In this document: positions 1-9,817 of the stretch, piece after piece
Position numbering within the stretch: position 1 is the stretch's first letter
Layout: every line of letters starts with the position of its first letter
Assembly: GCF_900110265.1 (NCBI RefSeq)
Contig: NZ_FODB01000001.1
Coordinates: 62,001-126,000 of the forward strand
DNA length: 64,000 nucleotides
Reading direction: 5' to 3'
Source of the DNA: Vreelandella aquamarina
GTDB taxonomy: Bacteria; Pseudomonadota; Gammaproteobacteria; Pseudomonadales; Halomonadaceae
Position numbers and translations under genes: made by a program
Notes under the pieces: generated by a model
The model's database searches: none
What the model was told of the DNA's origin: nothing
The model's input: only the letters and a program-made list of their open reading frames with translations

Positions 1-1040
1 TAGACCTAAACGCAACTCAAGAGCCTTTGTTGGTGGTATTACCGCAGTTCGGTCGCCTGGAAGCCGCGCCAGATATTCGCATTCGTATTACCCCAAAGCG
101 TCTGCAGGTACGGGGCAATGTGGATCTTCCCTGGGCTCGCTTAGAGGTGGGTGATCTACCTTCGTCAGCAACATCGCCAAGCCCGGATGAAATTATCATT
201 ACCGAGCGCGATGATCGTGAGGCTGAACGGCAAGCACGTCTTGCGGCAGAGGCTGGGAATGATCCCAGTGCAGCTGATGAACTGGCAGACACCGGCATGG
301 CTCTGGATGTGCTGATTACACTGAATCTTGGGCGCGATATGCAAATTGCCGCCTATGGCCTGGAGTCAGGATTGGGCGGTAGCCTGGAGATTCGTCAGGA
401 TAGCGGAGCGCTTCAGCTGTTTGGCGACGTCAACTTAGTAAATGGTCGTTTCCAGGCATTCGGGCAAGATCTATTGATTCGTCGTGGTCAACTGATCTTT
501 AGTGGTCCTCCGGGCTTGCCGGTGCTAGATTTTGAGGCCATCCGCAACCCGGATGTCACCGAAGATGATGTGATTGCAGGGCTGCGCGTAACAGGCAATG
601 CCGAACAGCCCAATGTGATGATCTTTTCAGAGCCCGCGATGGACGAGACCCGTGCGCTATCGTATTTGCTACGCGGCCGCGCGCCGGATGCTTCAGGCGG
701 TGGTGTTGATAGCGCACTAACCACTGCGCTCATTGGTATGTCCCTTGGCCGCACCGGTGGGGCCGTTGGCTCTATCGGGGAAGCGTTTGGGATTGATGAC
801 CTGACACTTGATACCACTGGGGCGGGTGACGACAGTCAGGTAGCGGTGAGTGGCCAACTGTCTGATGATCTTCGCATTAGCTATGGCGTAGGTATTTTCT
901 CTCCAATTGCAGAACTAACCTTACGCTATACGCTATGGCGGAACCTGTATCTACAGGCGGTGTCTGGTGCTAACCAAGCCGTTGACCTAATTTACACGTT
1001 CACGCGCTCAGGCGATCCTTATATTTATCCGCAGCAATAG
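1..1040 (+). CDS. tamB: TamB C-terminal part (translocation and assembly module inner-membrane component), 5' truncated by window
   Basis: The frame is open from the left window edge (the codons before position 27 are also coding), so this is the 3' end of a larger gene. The roughly 345 residues match the C-terminal TamB/DUF490 region: beta-rich repeats followed by a glycine-rich stretch and a C-terminal beta-strand ending in an aromatic-rich tail ([13 protein letters not shown]). TamB is an inner-membrane-anchored periplasmic protein that works with the Omp85-family protein TamA; it is implicated in assembling outer-membrane proteins and moving lipids to the outer membrane. tamA is expected upstream, outside the window. 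msrA follows 16 bp downstream and may be co-transcribed. The family call is firm; the true start cannot be seen. Confidence 0.85.
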   Translation, partial: DLNATQEPLLVVLPQFGRLEAAPDIRIRITPKRLQVRGNVDLPWARLEVGDLPSSATSPSPDEIIITERDDREAERQARLAAEAGNDPSAADELADTGMALDVLITLNLGRDMQIAAYGLESGLGGSLEIRQDSGALQLFGDVNLVNGRFQAFGQDLLIRRGQLIFSGPPGLPVLDFEAIRNPDVTEDDVIAGLRVTGNAEQPNVMIFSEPAMDETRALSYLLRGRAPDASGGGVDSALTTALIGMSLGRTGGAVGSIGEAFGIDDLTLDTTGAGDDSQVAVSGQLSDDLRISYGVGIFSPIAELTLRYTLWRNLYLQAVSGANQAVDLIYTFTRSGDPYIYPQQ

Positions 1041-1056
1041 AATAGAAGAGGGTGTT

Positions 1057-1674
1057 ATGACGCTATTTACGAAACATCAAGCACCAGAAGGGCGCGATAC
1101 ACCCATTGAGACCAGCGACCTTCATACCATTACCGGACACTCTATACACCCACCGTTTGCTGAAGGTTATGAGGAAATTGTGTTGGGTATGGGATGCTTC
1201 TGGGGGGTAGAACGGCTGTTTTGGCAGCAGCCGGGGGTGTATGTGACGGCAGCGGGCTATGCTGGGGGCATCACGCCCAATCCAACGTACAAAGAGACTT
1301 GTACAGGCTTAACAGGGCACGCCGAAGTTGTCAAAGTGGTGTATGATCCACAACGGGTAAGTCTGACCACACTGCTGAACATCTTCTGGGAACAGCACGA
1401 TCCTACGCAAGGTAACCGTCAAGGTAATGATATTGGTAGCCAGTATCGCTCTGCTATTTTCACCACTACCGAGGCCCAGCTGGCGGCTGCTAAGCAAAGC
1501 GCAGAGGCGTTCCAAGCAGCATTGCAACGCGCAGGCAAAGGGCGTATCACCACAGAGATCAAGCCACTCGACGTGTTCTATTACGCCGAAGCGTATCACC
1601 AGCAGTATTTAGATAAAAATCCTGGCGGTTACTGCGGTTTAAAAGGTACTGGTGTTACGTGTCCCATTGGTTGA
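1057..1674 (+). CDS. msrA: Peptide-methionine (S)-S-oxide reductase MsrA
   Basis: Reduces the S-epimer of methionine sulfoxide in proteins and free methionine, repairing oxidative damage. The catalytic motif GCFWG is at residues 46-50 with nucleophile Cys47. Likely resolving cysteines Cys193 and Cys202 lie in the C-terminal [13 protein letters not shown] segment. At 205 aa it has the usual length for MsrA with an N-terminal extension of about 40 residues. A GAGGG ribosome-binding site precedes the ATG. It sits 16 bp after tamB and its end abuts the cytochrome c' gene. Glutathione reductase nearby (3035) serves the same redox theme, but nothing in the sequence shows shared regulation. Confidence 0.95.
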   Translation: MTLFTKHQAPEGRDTPIETSDLHTITGHSIHPPFAEGYEEIVLGMGCFWGVERLFWQQPGVYVTAAGYAGGITPNPTYKETCTGLTGHAEVVKVVYDPQRVSLTTLLNIFWEQHDPTQGNRQGNDIGSQYRSAIFTTTEAQLAAAKQSAEAFQAALQRAGKGRITTEIKPLDVFYYAEAYHQQYLDKNPGGYCGLKGTGVTCPIG

Positions 1675-1685
1675 GGTCCAAAAAT

Positions 1686-2201
1686 ATGCTGCTTCATCGC
1701 CCCCTTCAAAGTCAGGTTGCCCGTTCTGCCGGAACCTTCGTGGTGTTCGGTTTATTTAGCCTTGGGGCTCACGCTGAACAAGCGCCCGCAATGCCACAAT
1801 CGGTTGATGACACACCTTTTGGTAGTGAGCGTGAAGCAGTTATCTGGCGACAGGATGAGCTAAAAGATCTAGAACGCCTGCTTCGTCAGCTGCGCTTTGA
1901 CTTAGTCAATAATCAAGACGCTCGTGGTGCAGCCCCGCGCCTAGCGGAGCTGCAGGAGAAGGCTACTCAAGCCCACTTATTACCCGCATTTATTGCTGGA
2001 ACCCATGGGCGAGGCTCTGATGCGAAACCAGAAATATGGGAAGAATGGGATGACTTTTCCGCTGGGTTTGTCGATTTGGAAGAGAAAGTAGGTGTCTTAA
2101 TAGACGCTGCGGAACAGGAAGATTATCGAGCAGCTACACGGGCTTTTTCTGAGGTGGGTCTTAGCTGTCGAAGTTGTCACCGTGCCTACCGCTACGATTA
2201 A
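1686..2201 (+). CDS. Cytochrome c'-like periplasmic c-type cytochrome
   Basis: A 171-aa exported protein. An N-terminal signal peptide (basic start, then hydrophobic residues around 12-23, ending near AHA-EQ) is followed by a helical domain with one C-terminal haem-c site, CRSCH (Cys161, Cys164, His165), and then AYRYD. A single C-terminal CxxCH in a helical protein is the pattern of the cytochrome c'/c-556 family, which binds NO or CO or acts in electron transfer. An ATG at 1659 in the same frame overlaps msrA, but 1686 is chosen because it puts the signal peptide right at the N-terminus. The physiological partner is unknown; a cytochrome b561-like gene lies far away at 27.5 kb. Confidence 0.75.
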   Translation: MLLHRPLQSQVARSAGTFVVFGLFSLGAHAEQAPAMPQSVDDTPFGSEREAVIWRQDELKDLERLLRQLRFDLVNNQDARGAAPRLAELQEKATQAHLLPAFIAGTHGRGSDAKPEIWEEWDDFSAGFVDLEEKVGVLIDAAEQEDYRAATRAFSEVGLSCRSCHRAYRYD

Positions 2202-2215
2202 CGAAGCGGTAGGCA
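2183..2215. terminator. Hairpin at the convergent 3' ends of the cytochrome c' gene and can
   Basis: Perfect 11-bp inverted repeat (TGCCTACCGCT / AGCGGTAGGCA) with an 11-nt loop that contains the TAA stop of the cytochrome gene. It lies between two convergent genes, but neither strand has a clear U-tract, so terminator function is an inference. Confidence 0.4.
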
Positions 2216-2222
2216 TCAGCGT

Positions 2223-2870
2223 TTAGTCGCTGGATTGAACGCGATCAATGCGATAAAGCGTTTCAACCTGCTCAAGACCACTGATAGTGCAGTTTAAATC
2301 CTTCACGCGACCGTCGCTCAGGCCGTATACCCAGCCATGTACCGAGATGGATTGGCCGCGCTGCCAAGCGCGCTGAAGGATTTTAGTGCGGCACAAACTG
2401 TTGACCTGGGCCTTCACATTCAACTCACACATGCGATCAATTTGATCTTCAATGGGCAAGTGATCGAGTGTGTCTCGATGGCGGTTGTACTGTTCACGGA
2501 CTGAGTGAAGCCAATAATCTACCACGCCACATTCACCACCCGTGACAGCTGCTTTAATACCACCACAGCCATAATGCCCAACAATCATGATATGGCTTAC
2601 ATTGAGGACATCCACCGCATATTGAACAACCGACAGCGCATTCATATCGGTGTGGTGGAGAAGGTTAGCGACATTGCGATGCACAAATACTTCGCCTGGT
2701 GGCAGGGCGATAATCTGGTTAGCCGGTACACGGCTGTCCGAACAGCCAATCCATAGATAGTCGGGGTTTTGCTGGCTAGAAAGGCGTTTGAAATAGTCCG
2801 GATCCTCTTCACACATCCGTTCAGCCCAAACGCGATTATTATCCAGCAGCGTAGCAATTTGATCAGACAT
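2223..2870 (-). CDS. can: Beta-class carbonic anhydrase
   Basis: Interconverts CO2 and bicarbonate in the cytoplasm. Zinc ligands and catalytic dyad are visible: Cys43, Asp45 and Arg47 in CSDSR, and His99 with Cys102 in GHYGCGG. The 215-aa length and the clade-typical N-terminus fit E. coli Can. The start at 2870 is preferred over an upstream in-frame codon at 2891 because GGAG sits 7 bases upstream and homologues begin near MSDQI. It is divergent from gor. It could supply bicarbonate metabolism together with the DabAB system at 36-40 kb, although the two are not linked in an operon. Confidence 0.95.
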   Translation of the reverse strand: MSDQIATLLDNNRVWAERMCEEDPDYFKRLSSQQNPDYLWIGCSDSRVPANQIIALPPGEVFVHRNVANLLHHTDMNALSVVQYAVDVLNVSHIMIVGHYGCGGIKAAVTGGECGVVDYWLHSVREQYNRHRDTLDHLPIEDQIDRMCELNVKAQVNSLCRTKILQRAWQRGQSISVHGWVYGLSDGRVKDLNCTISGLEQVETLYRIDRVQSSD

Positions 2871-3034
2871 CGAATCTCCGTGAGATAACATTATTCAGGG
2901 GTTGAGGGAGTCCATGCGTAGCGCAGCAGCATTTTTGTTACAAGGTAGGGCGTTTTAACCCCCCCTTGCACAGAAGGTCAATCTTAGCGCTTACCTTAGC
3001 AGAGGGTAAGCACGGCAGTGGATAGGAGATAACC

Positions 3035-4417
3035 ATGTCAGCGGATGCTGCATATGACTTCGATTTATTTGTAATTGGAGCGGGCTCAGGTGGGGTTCGC
3101 GCGGCACGTATGGCAGCAGCTACCGGCGCACGCGTTGCTGTTGCGGAAGATCGCTATTTAGGCGGTACTTGTGTCAACGTGGGCTGTGTACCCAAAAAGC
3201 TATACTCGTATGCTGCTCATTTTCATGACAGCTTTGATGATGCGGCAGGTTTTGGCTGGCGGCTGGCCTCACCAGCAACCTTCGATTGGCCTACGTTAAG
3301 AGATAATAAAACCAGCGAAATCAAACGGCTTAACGGCATCTACCAGCGCATGCTAGAAGGCGCAGGGGTAACACTGTTTAACGCTCGGGCCCGCGTTGTT
3401 GATCCGCACACAGTGACACTAACCAATGCAGATGGCGAAGTGAGCGTCAGCGCCGAAAAAATCTTACTCGCGACAGGCGGCTGGCCCTGGGTACCCGAGT
3501 TTCCAGGGAGCGATCTTACCTTAACCTCTAACCAAGTATTTGACTTAGATAGCTTTCCTGAAAGGTTTTTAGTACTGGGTGGTGGCTATATTGCCGTCGA
3601 GTTCGCCAGTATTTTTAACGGATTGGGCAGCGAGACACATTTGATTTATCGAGGAGACCTGCTTTTAAAAGGGTTTGACCAGGAAGTCCGCGAGTTCACG
3701 TGTGATGAAATGGCCAAAAAGGGCGTTAACCTCCATTTTTCTGCCAACATTGCGCGCATTGAACGGACAGAGGGTGCTCTGCAGGTTGAGCTAACCACTG
3801 GGGAAACCTTAGAAGTGGATGCGGTGCTTGCCGCAACTGGGCGCAAGGCGAATACAAGCGGCCTGGGTATCGATGTACTGGGGATTGAGCTAAACAGCGA
3901 AGGCAAGCTGTCCGTGAATGAGCGTTATGAGACGCAGATTCCTTCAATACTAGCTTTGGGTGACCTAATCGCTGGGCCTGAATTAACGCCCGTCGCTCTG
4001 GCAGAGGCGATGCAACTGGTGGATATTCACTTCCATAAAAAAACGCCTAGGCCATTGGACTATGACACCATTCCTACAGCCGTTTTCTGTCATCCCAATA
4101 TCGGTACGGTAGGCTTATCTGAAGAGGCGGCTAGGGAGAAGTTTTCCAAAATACGGGTCTACCGCACTGATTTCAGAGCCATGAAGCACACGCTTTCCGG
4201 TAGCCAGGAGCGCATGTTGATGAAGCTGATTGTCGATGACGCCAGCGATGTTGTTGTCGGTGCTCACATGGTAGGTGAAGAAGCAGGCGAGCTGATTCAG
4301 GGTATTGCCATCGCCGTTCGAGCAGGCCTTACCAAAGAAGATTTCGACCGTACGGTAGGCATTCACCCCACTGGGGCCGAAGAGTTCGTCACCATGCGAA
4401 CCCCCGCGCGCTATTAA
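3035..4417 (+). CDS. gor: Glutathione-disulfide reductase
   Basis: FAD flavoenzyme of 460 aa that reduces glutathione disulfide with NADPH. Domains in order: FAD-binding GAGSGG near residue 15; redox-active disulfide Cys46-Cys51 in GGTCVNVGC; NAD(P)-binding GGGYIAVEFA around residue 185; C-terminal dimerisation domain with the catalytic His444/Glu449 pair in HPTGAEE. These features separate it from lipoamide and mercuric reductases. A GGAG-type site precedes the ATG. It is monocistronic: the gene upstream is divergent and a strong terminator follows. An imperfect inverted repeat (GCTTACC at 2989, GGTAAGC at 3005) lies in its leader; its role is unknown. Confidence 0.95.
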   Translation: MSADAAYDFDLFVIGAGSGGVRAARMAAATGARVAVAEDRYLGGTCVNVGCVPKKLYSYAAHFHDSFDDAAGFGWRLASPATFDWPTLRDNKTSEIKRLNGIYQRMLEGAGVTLFNARARVVDPHTVTLTNADGEVSVSAEKILLATGGWPWVPEFPGSDLTLTSNQVFDLDSFPERFLVLGGGYIAVEFASIFNGLGSETHLIYRGDLLLKGFDQEVREFTCDEMAKKGVNLHFSANIARIERTEGALQVELTTGETLEVDAVLAATGRKANTSGLGIDVLGIELNSEGKLSVNERYETQIPSILALGDLIAGPELTPVALAEAMQLVDIHFHKKTPRPLDYDTIPTAVFCHPNIGTVGLSEEAAREKFSKIRVYRTDFRAMKHTLSGSQERMLMKLIVDDASDVVVGAHMVGEEAGELIQGIAIAVRAGLTKEDFDRTVGIHPTGAEEFVTMRTPARY

Positions 4418-4435
4418 CCTTATTGATCAACGACT

Positions 4436-4462
4436 AAAGGCGAGCTTCGGCTCGCCTTTTTT
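4436..4462 (+). terminator. Rho-independent terminator of gor
   Basis: Stem of 10 bp (AAAGGCGAGC / GCTCGCCTTT) closed by a TTCG tetraloop and running into six Ts. It lies 18 bp after the gor stop codon. Confidence 0.93.
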
Positions 4463-4584
4463 GTCTCGCGCATCGGTATCACTGATCTAAACTCTGATGG
4501 TAGCCAGAAACTTGATGCTAGAGTACGTAACGCTCGTTTGATAACCAAAAATTATAGAAAATACAGGGATGAATAATATGGTTT

Positions 4585-4613
4585 TTGAATTGCTCATAAT
4601 CAGCTGTTATAAT
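4585..4613 (+). promoter_or_regulatory. Sigma-70 type promoter of ectABC
   Basis: TTGAAT (4585-4590), exactly 17 bp, then a perfect TATAAT (4608-4613). It lies 32 bp before the ectA ATG. Known ect promoters in Halomonas include vegetative and osmotically controlled ones; only the vegetative-type signal is evident here. Confidence 0.8.
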
Positions 4614-4645
4614 GATTCTCAAATTCGCTACAGCGAAGCATAACC

Positions 4646-5224
4646 ATGAGTACGCCTATTAAGCCTTTTACACCTTCTGCCGAGCTGGCTCGCCCAACCG
4701 TTGCTGATGCCGTGGTAGGCCATGCCGAAATGCCGCTTTTTATTCGTAAGCCCAATGCTGATGATGGTTGGGGGATTTACGAACTCATCAAAGCGTGCCC
4801 GCCGCTTGATGTTAATTCAGCCTACGCTTATCTGCTGCTAGCAACGCAGTTCCGCGATACCTGTGCTGTGGCTACCAACGAAGAGGGTGAAGTAGTTGGT
4901 TTTGTATCCGGTTATGTCAAAGATAATGCCCCTGACACCTATTTTTTATGGCAAATCGCCGTAGGTGAAAAAGCTCGGGGCACAGGTCTGGCACGCCGTC
5001 TGGTGGAAGCGATTATGTCGCGCCCTGAACTTGACGACGTTCACCACTTAGAAACCACGATCACCCCTGACAACCAAGCATCGTGGGGGTTGTTCCGTCG
5101 CCTAGCTGCACGATGGCAGGCACCTTTGAACAGCCGTGAATACTTTTCTACCGAACAGCTTGGGGGAGAGCACGACCCGGAAAACCTAGTACGTATCGGG
5201 CCATTCCAGACGGACCACATCTAA
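4646..5224 (+). CDS. ectA: L-2,4-diaminobutyrate N-gamma-acetyltransferase EctA
   Basis: Second step of ectoine synthesis: acetylates L-2,4-diaminobutyrate to N-gamma-acetyl-diaminobutyrate using acetyl-CoA. The 192-aa protein is a single GNAT domain; the acetyl-CoA loop RGTGLARR is at residues 111-118, preceded by a strand (LWQIAV) typical of the fold. It is the first gene of ectABC, in canonical order. The start at 4646 has only a weak ribosome-binding site. The 87-bp gap to ectB has no terminator, so one transcript is likely, driven by the promoter at 4585-4613. Ectoine is a cytoplasmic compatible solute made in response to salt. Confidence 0.96.
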   Translation: MSTPIKPFTPSAELARPTVADAVVGHAEMPLFIRKPNADDGWGIYELIKACPPLDVNSAYAYLLLATQFRDTCAVATNEEGEVVGFVSGYVKDNAPDTYFLWQIAVGEKARGTGLARRLVEAIMSRPELDDVHHLETTITPDNQASWGLFRRLAARWQAPLNSREYFSTEQLGGEHDPENLVRIGPFQTDHI

Positions 5225-5284
5225 AGGCCGTCTCGATAGATCGTTTTCCCGCTCGTGTTGCCCTAGCTGTTTTAACTCGCTTAG

Positions 5285-6580
<1,296 letters not shown>

Positions 6581-6669
6581 TGTAGCGTTACGCTAAATCG
6601 TCACACGCCATTACGTCCCTTACAGGAATAGGCAGCCAACAGCTGGCTGCCACGCAACGGAGCACGTTT

Positions 6670-7065
6670 ATGATCGTTCGTAATCTCGAAGAAGCACGTA
6701 AAACAGATCGCCTGGTCACTGCTGAAAACGGTAATTGGGACAGCACGCGCCTTGTTCTGGCCAACGATAATGCAGGTTTCTCTTTCCATATCACCCGCAT
6801 TTTTCCTGGCACTGAGACGCACATTCATTACAAAAATCACTATGAAGCGGTATTTTGTTATGAAGGTGAAGGCGAGGTAGAGACCCTGGCCGACGGCAAA
6901 ATCTGGCCGATCAAGGCGGGCGACATCTACCTGCTGGACCAGCACGATGAGCACCTGCTGCGCGGCAAGGAAAAGGGCATGACCGTAGCTTGTGTCTTTA
7001 CTCCGCCAATCACTGGTAACGAAGTCCATCGTGAAGACGGCTCCTACGCAGCGGCAGACGACTAA
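6670..7065 (+). CDS. ectC: L-ectoine synthase EctC
   Basis: Final step: iron-dependent ring closure of N-gamma-acetyl-diaminobutyrate to ectoine with loss of water. The 131-aa protein is a cupin with [10 protein letters not shown] at residues 51-60 and [10 protein letters not shown] at 86-95. Glu59, Tyr87 and His95 fall where iron ligands have been described for characterised EctC proteins (my alignment by eye). It starts 89 bp after ectB behind an ACGGAG ribosome-binding site and is followed 39 bp later by a strong terminator. No ectD (5-hydroxyectoine) or dedicated aspartokinase gene follows in this window. Confidence 0.96.
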   Translation: MIVRNLEEARKTDRLVTAENGNWDSTRLVLANDNAGFSFHITRIFPGTETHIHYKNHYEAVFCYEGEGEVETLADGKIWPIKAGDIYLLDQHDEHLLRGKEKGMTVACVFTPPITGNEVHREDGSYAAADD

Positions 7066-7104
7066 GCACTACTGTATGCTAAGTACTACTGTATAGTCCG
7101 TATG

Positions 7105-7139
7105 AAAGCAGCCTAGCAAAATGCTAGGCTGCTTTTTTT
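7105..7139 (+). terminator. Rho-independent terminator of ectABC
   Basis: Perfect 14-bp stem (AAAGCAGCCTAGCA / TGCTAGGCTGCTTT) with an AAA loop and a following T-run. It ends the ect operon and abuts the gene remnant at 7141. Confidence 0.95.
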
Positions 7140-7140
7140 G

Positions 7141-7272
7141 CTAAGTATTGATCAGCCGACCATCCGGCTGCAGGTACATCCAGTCATCCATGGTGAAACT
7201 TAATAGACGCCCAGCTACATCAATATCGATCGGGTAGCGCATATGGTTTGCCAGGTAATGGGCTTTATTTGC
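7141..7272 (-). pseudogene. Decayed 3' fragment of a DUF3833-like gene
   Basis: On the minus strand a 44-codon stretch is open from an in-frame TGA just upstream (7273-7275) to a TAG at 7141. It reads as a beta-rich protein tail containing IDVAGRLLSFTMDDWMYL and then LQPDGRLINT, where it stops. This resembles, from memory, the C-terminal part of DUF3833 lipoproteins (pattern ...DDWMYL...), but the conserved residues that should follow are missing and no upstream coding part is found. An ATG at 7242 would give only 33 residues. It is probably a remnant left by a deletion beside the ect operon. A database alignment would decide the family. Confidence 0.45.
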
Positions 7273-7297
7273 TCAAGCAACTGATCAGCAGAGTTCG

Positions 7298-7313
7298 CAT
7301 AATATATATTATG
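7298..7313. repeat. Perfect 16-bp AT-rich palindrome
   Basis: CATAATATATATTATG is self-complementary over all 16 bases. It lies 105 bp before the retropepsin-like gene in a 353-bp gap that otherwise holds the ectC terminator and the DUF3833-like remnant. It could be an operator, or a product of AT-rich drift. Confidence 0.5.
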
Positions 7314-7418
7314 TTAAATCAGCTAAACTAGACGAATGAAAAACCGCAGCCATGTTGGACAAGCGGTCACCCTTCTCCTTATCATTCGTGCTCTTATTGT
7401 CCAAGGATATCCCTCGTT

Positions 7419-8255
7419 ATGCGCTCAGGTGTTTTATGGCTAATGGCCGGTTTGTCGATGTCGTTTGCAGGCTGCGCAGTGACACAGCCAGAGTCAAATG
7501 AGCCGCCGCCGTTAAGCGAGGCGTCTTTTAATACCCGCATCCTTGAGCTTGAGACATCACTGGCCCAGCAGTGCGACGCCTCTACCGCGTTCATTGAGCA
7601 GCAGCTCAGCCAGCAGCAGGTACTGACGGCAGATGTTCGTGAGGTGGGCAGCCTGCTGCGCCATTTACGTCAAGAAGTTGCCAGTTTGGAAGCGCGTAGC
7701 GAAGATCCCGTCATTATTCGCGAAGAGTGCCGTGTTGAAGAACCCGAAGATAATAAAACACTGCTTGGCCGCAGCGAATGGGTGGGCCTGCCTAGCATTG
7801 GCACCTATTTAAAGGCGCGGGTCGATTCAGGAGCCAATACGTCATCCTTATCTGCTTCCGAAATCACTCGCTTTGAGCGTGATGGTGAAGACTGGGTGCG
7901 CTTTAAGCTGGCACTGAATGAAGATGACGTGGTTGTAGAGCAGATTCGCGACGAGTGGATTGAGGCGCCTATTGAACGCCGCGTTAAAATCATCCAAGCA
8001 TCTGGCGAAGAGTCCCGCCCGGTAATTTCACTGTTGATGACTTTAGGGCCAATTCGTGAAAACGTCGAGTTCACTCTGAACGACCGCTCGCATCTGGATT
8101 ATCCGGTACTGCTTGGGCGTCGTTTCATGATGGATATAGCAACGATCGACGTTGCTGAAACCTATCTGCATGACCGCCCCGAATTCCCGGGTGGCGAACC
8201 CTCTGAAGAAGCGGCTGATGATGAAGCGGCCGATCAAGACGATACTGAAGAGTAA
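7419..8255 (+). CDS. Retropepsin-like lipoprotein of the 'ATP-dependent zinc protease' family (PF05618 type)
   Basis: The 278-aa protein begins with a lipoprotein signal (SFAGC, lipidated Cys19 expected), followed by a helical spacer (residues 35-100) and a C-terminal domain (about 117-255). That domain carries the aspartic-protease signature DSGA at 136-139 and the conserved PVLLGRRFM strand. The family is annotated as zinc protease in Pfam, but the visible motif is that of a single-domain retropepsin, so an aspartic peptidase is the better reading. An acidic tail ends the protein. It is 38 bp upstream of the dead transglutaminase gene and is the first gene of a conserved three-gene cluster with an ATP-grasp ligase. 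The substrate is unknown; periplasmic location is inferred from the signal. Confidence 0.8.
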   Translation: MRSGVLWLMAGLSMSFAGCAVTQPESNEPPPLSEASFNTRILELETSLAQQCDASTAFIEQQLSQQQVLTADVREVGSLLRHLRQEVASLEARSEDPVIIREECRVEEPEDNKTLLGRSEWVGLPSIGTYLKARVDSGANTSSLSASEITRFERDGEDWVRFKLALNEDDVVVEQIRDEWIEAPIERRVKIIQASGEESRPVISLLMTLGPIRENVEFTLNDRSHLDYPVLLGRRFMMDIATIDVAETYLHDRPEFPGGEPSEEAADDEAADQDDTEE

Positions 8256-8293
8256 TCACACTCCCCCGCCGCTTTACGCTGAAAGGAATCACC

Positions 8294-9817
8294 ATGTCAC
8301 GGTTGCCATTTTATTTTATCGTTGGATTGCTGCTGCTGGTTGGTATCGTCGCCAGCGTGCATCGCCATTTGCAGTTTGAGATTCCCTGGTTTCCAGGCGA
8401 GCAGCGTCAAGTATGGGAGATTGAAGCGGTTATTAACTTCAACGCTCAAAATGGCCCGGTACAGGTCGATCTAGCGCTGCCATCCCACCAGGCAGGATTC
8501 CGTGTATTGACCGAAAACACGGCATCTTCTGGCTATGGGCTGGCTTACCTGGCAGATGAGCTGGGTCGGCGGGCGCAGTGGACCATCCGTGAAGCGGTGG
8601 GCAGCCAGCAGCTCTATTACTCCGTTCAGATGCTGGTATCACCTGACTCTCGCGCTCCCATACAAACGCCGCCCGGCATCCCTGCTGTTACTCCCTGGGA
8701 AAGCCCCTACGATACGGCCGCTAGCCAGCTAATTGATCGTGCTTGGGATCGTAGCGCCAATAACGCTACGTTTGCCCGCGAGTTAATTCTCGATATTAAT
8801 GGAGAGCGTCAGGGAGAAAATGCGCGCCTGCTGCTAACCCAAATGCAACCGTCAGCTCTGATTGTGCGCTTGCTGAATCAAGCAGGCGTGCAGGCCAGAG
8901 AAGTAAGCGGCTTACTGCTGGAAGATGGTCGTCGCCGTCAAACCCTCAGTAGTTGGATTCAGGTGTTTGACCAAACTGCCGAAGAGTGGACGCTGTTTAA
9001 CCCAGCGACCGGCGAACAGGGTCAACCCGAGAACTTGCTATTATGGGAAACTGGCGGTCGTGCGGTGCTTGAGGTTCAAGGTGGCACGAATTCCCGTGTT
9101 TCCTTCTCAATGCTAACCCACTACCAGCCTGCTTCGGCGGCGGTGCGTAACCACTACTCCGACGACACGCTGCTAAACTTCTCGATTCACAGCCTGCCGC
9201 TGGAAGAGCAGGCGCTATTCCAGACGATCCTGTTGATCCCGATCGGTGCGCTAGTGGTTGTATTCCTGCGCGTACTTGTGGGTGTGAAAACGTCAGGGAC
9301 CTTTATGCCTGTACTGATTGCTCTGGCGTTTATTCAAACCAGCCTACTGACCGGTTTGATTGGTTTCCTGCTCATCGTGGCGGTTGGCTTAATTATCCGT
9401 AACTATCTCTCGTACCTCAATTTGCTCTTAGTCGCGAGGGTCTCGGCGGTCATTATTACGGTCATTGCCATCATCTCGATCTTTACCGTGCTGGCGTACC
9501 GCATGGGCTTGAGCGCCGGGTTAACGGTGACGTTCTTCCCGATGATCATCTTGGCGTGGACCATTGAGCGGATGTCGATCCTTTGGGAAGAAGAAGGTCC
9601 CAAACAGGTATTGGTACAGGGCGGGGGCAGCCTGCTAACAGCGGTGCTGGCATTCCTTGCAATGAATAACCCGTGGGTACGCCACATCACCTTCAACTTC
9701 CTGGGTGTGCAGCTCATCTTGATGGCCTTTATTCTGCTATTGGGTAATTACACGGGCTATCGCCTGCTGGAACTTCGTCGTTTCAAACCCATTACCGAAG
9801 ATGAGAAGCCTTCATGA
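8294..9817 (+). CDS. Inactive transglutaminase-like membrane protein (Transglut_i_TM + 7TM)
   Basis: A 507-aa membrane protein. One N-terminal helix (residues 5-22) leads to a periplasmic transglutaminase-fold domain (about 40-280) and then about seven membrane helices (about 305-490). The fold is recognisable, but the catalytic triad is gone: the protein contains no cysteine at all, the usual His of HAW is Ser219 in SSW, and the usual Asp of DPT is Asn236 in FNPATG. It may bind a peptide rather than process it. The stop overlaps the ATP-grasp start by 4 bp (ATGA), implying translational coupling. The family has been noted in comparative genomics alongside ATP-grasp ligases and PF05618 peptidases; no function is firmly known to me. 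Confidence 0.82.
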   Translation: MSRLPFYFIVGLLLLVGIVASVHRHLQFEIPWFPGEQRQVWEIEAVINFNAQNGPVQVDLALPSHQAGFRVLTENTASSGYGLAYLADELGRRAQWTIREAVGSQQLYYSVQMLVSPDSRAPIQTPPGIPAVTPWESPYDTAASQLIDRAWDRSANNATFARELILDINGERQGENARLLLTQMQPSALIVRLLNQAGVQAREVSGLLLEDGRRRQTLSSWIQVFDQTAEEWTLFNPATGEQGQPENLLLWETGGRAVLEVQGGTNSRVSFSMLTHYQPASAAVRNHYSDDTLLNFSIHSLPLEEQALFQTILLIPIGALVVVFLRVLVGVKTSGTFMPVLIALAFIQTSLLTGLIGFLLIVAVGLIIRNYLSYLNLLLVARVSAVIITVIAIISIFTVLAYRMGLSAGLTVTFFPMIILAWTIERMSILWEEEGPKQVLVQGGGSLLTAVLAFLAMNNPWVRHITFNFLGVQLILMAFILLLGNYTGYRLLELRRFKPITEDEKPS

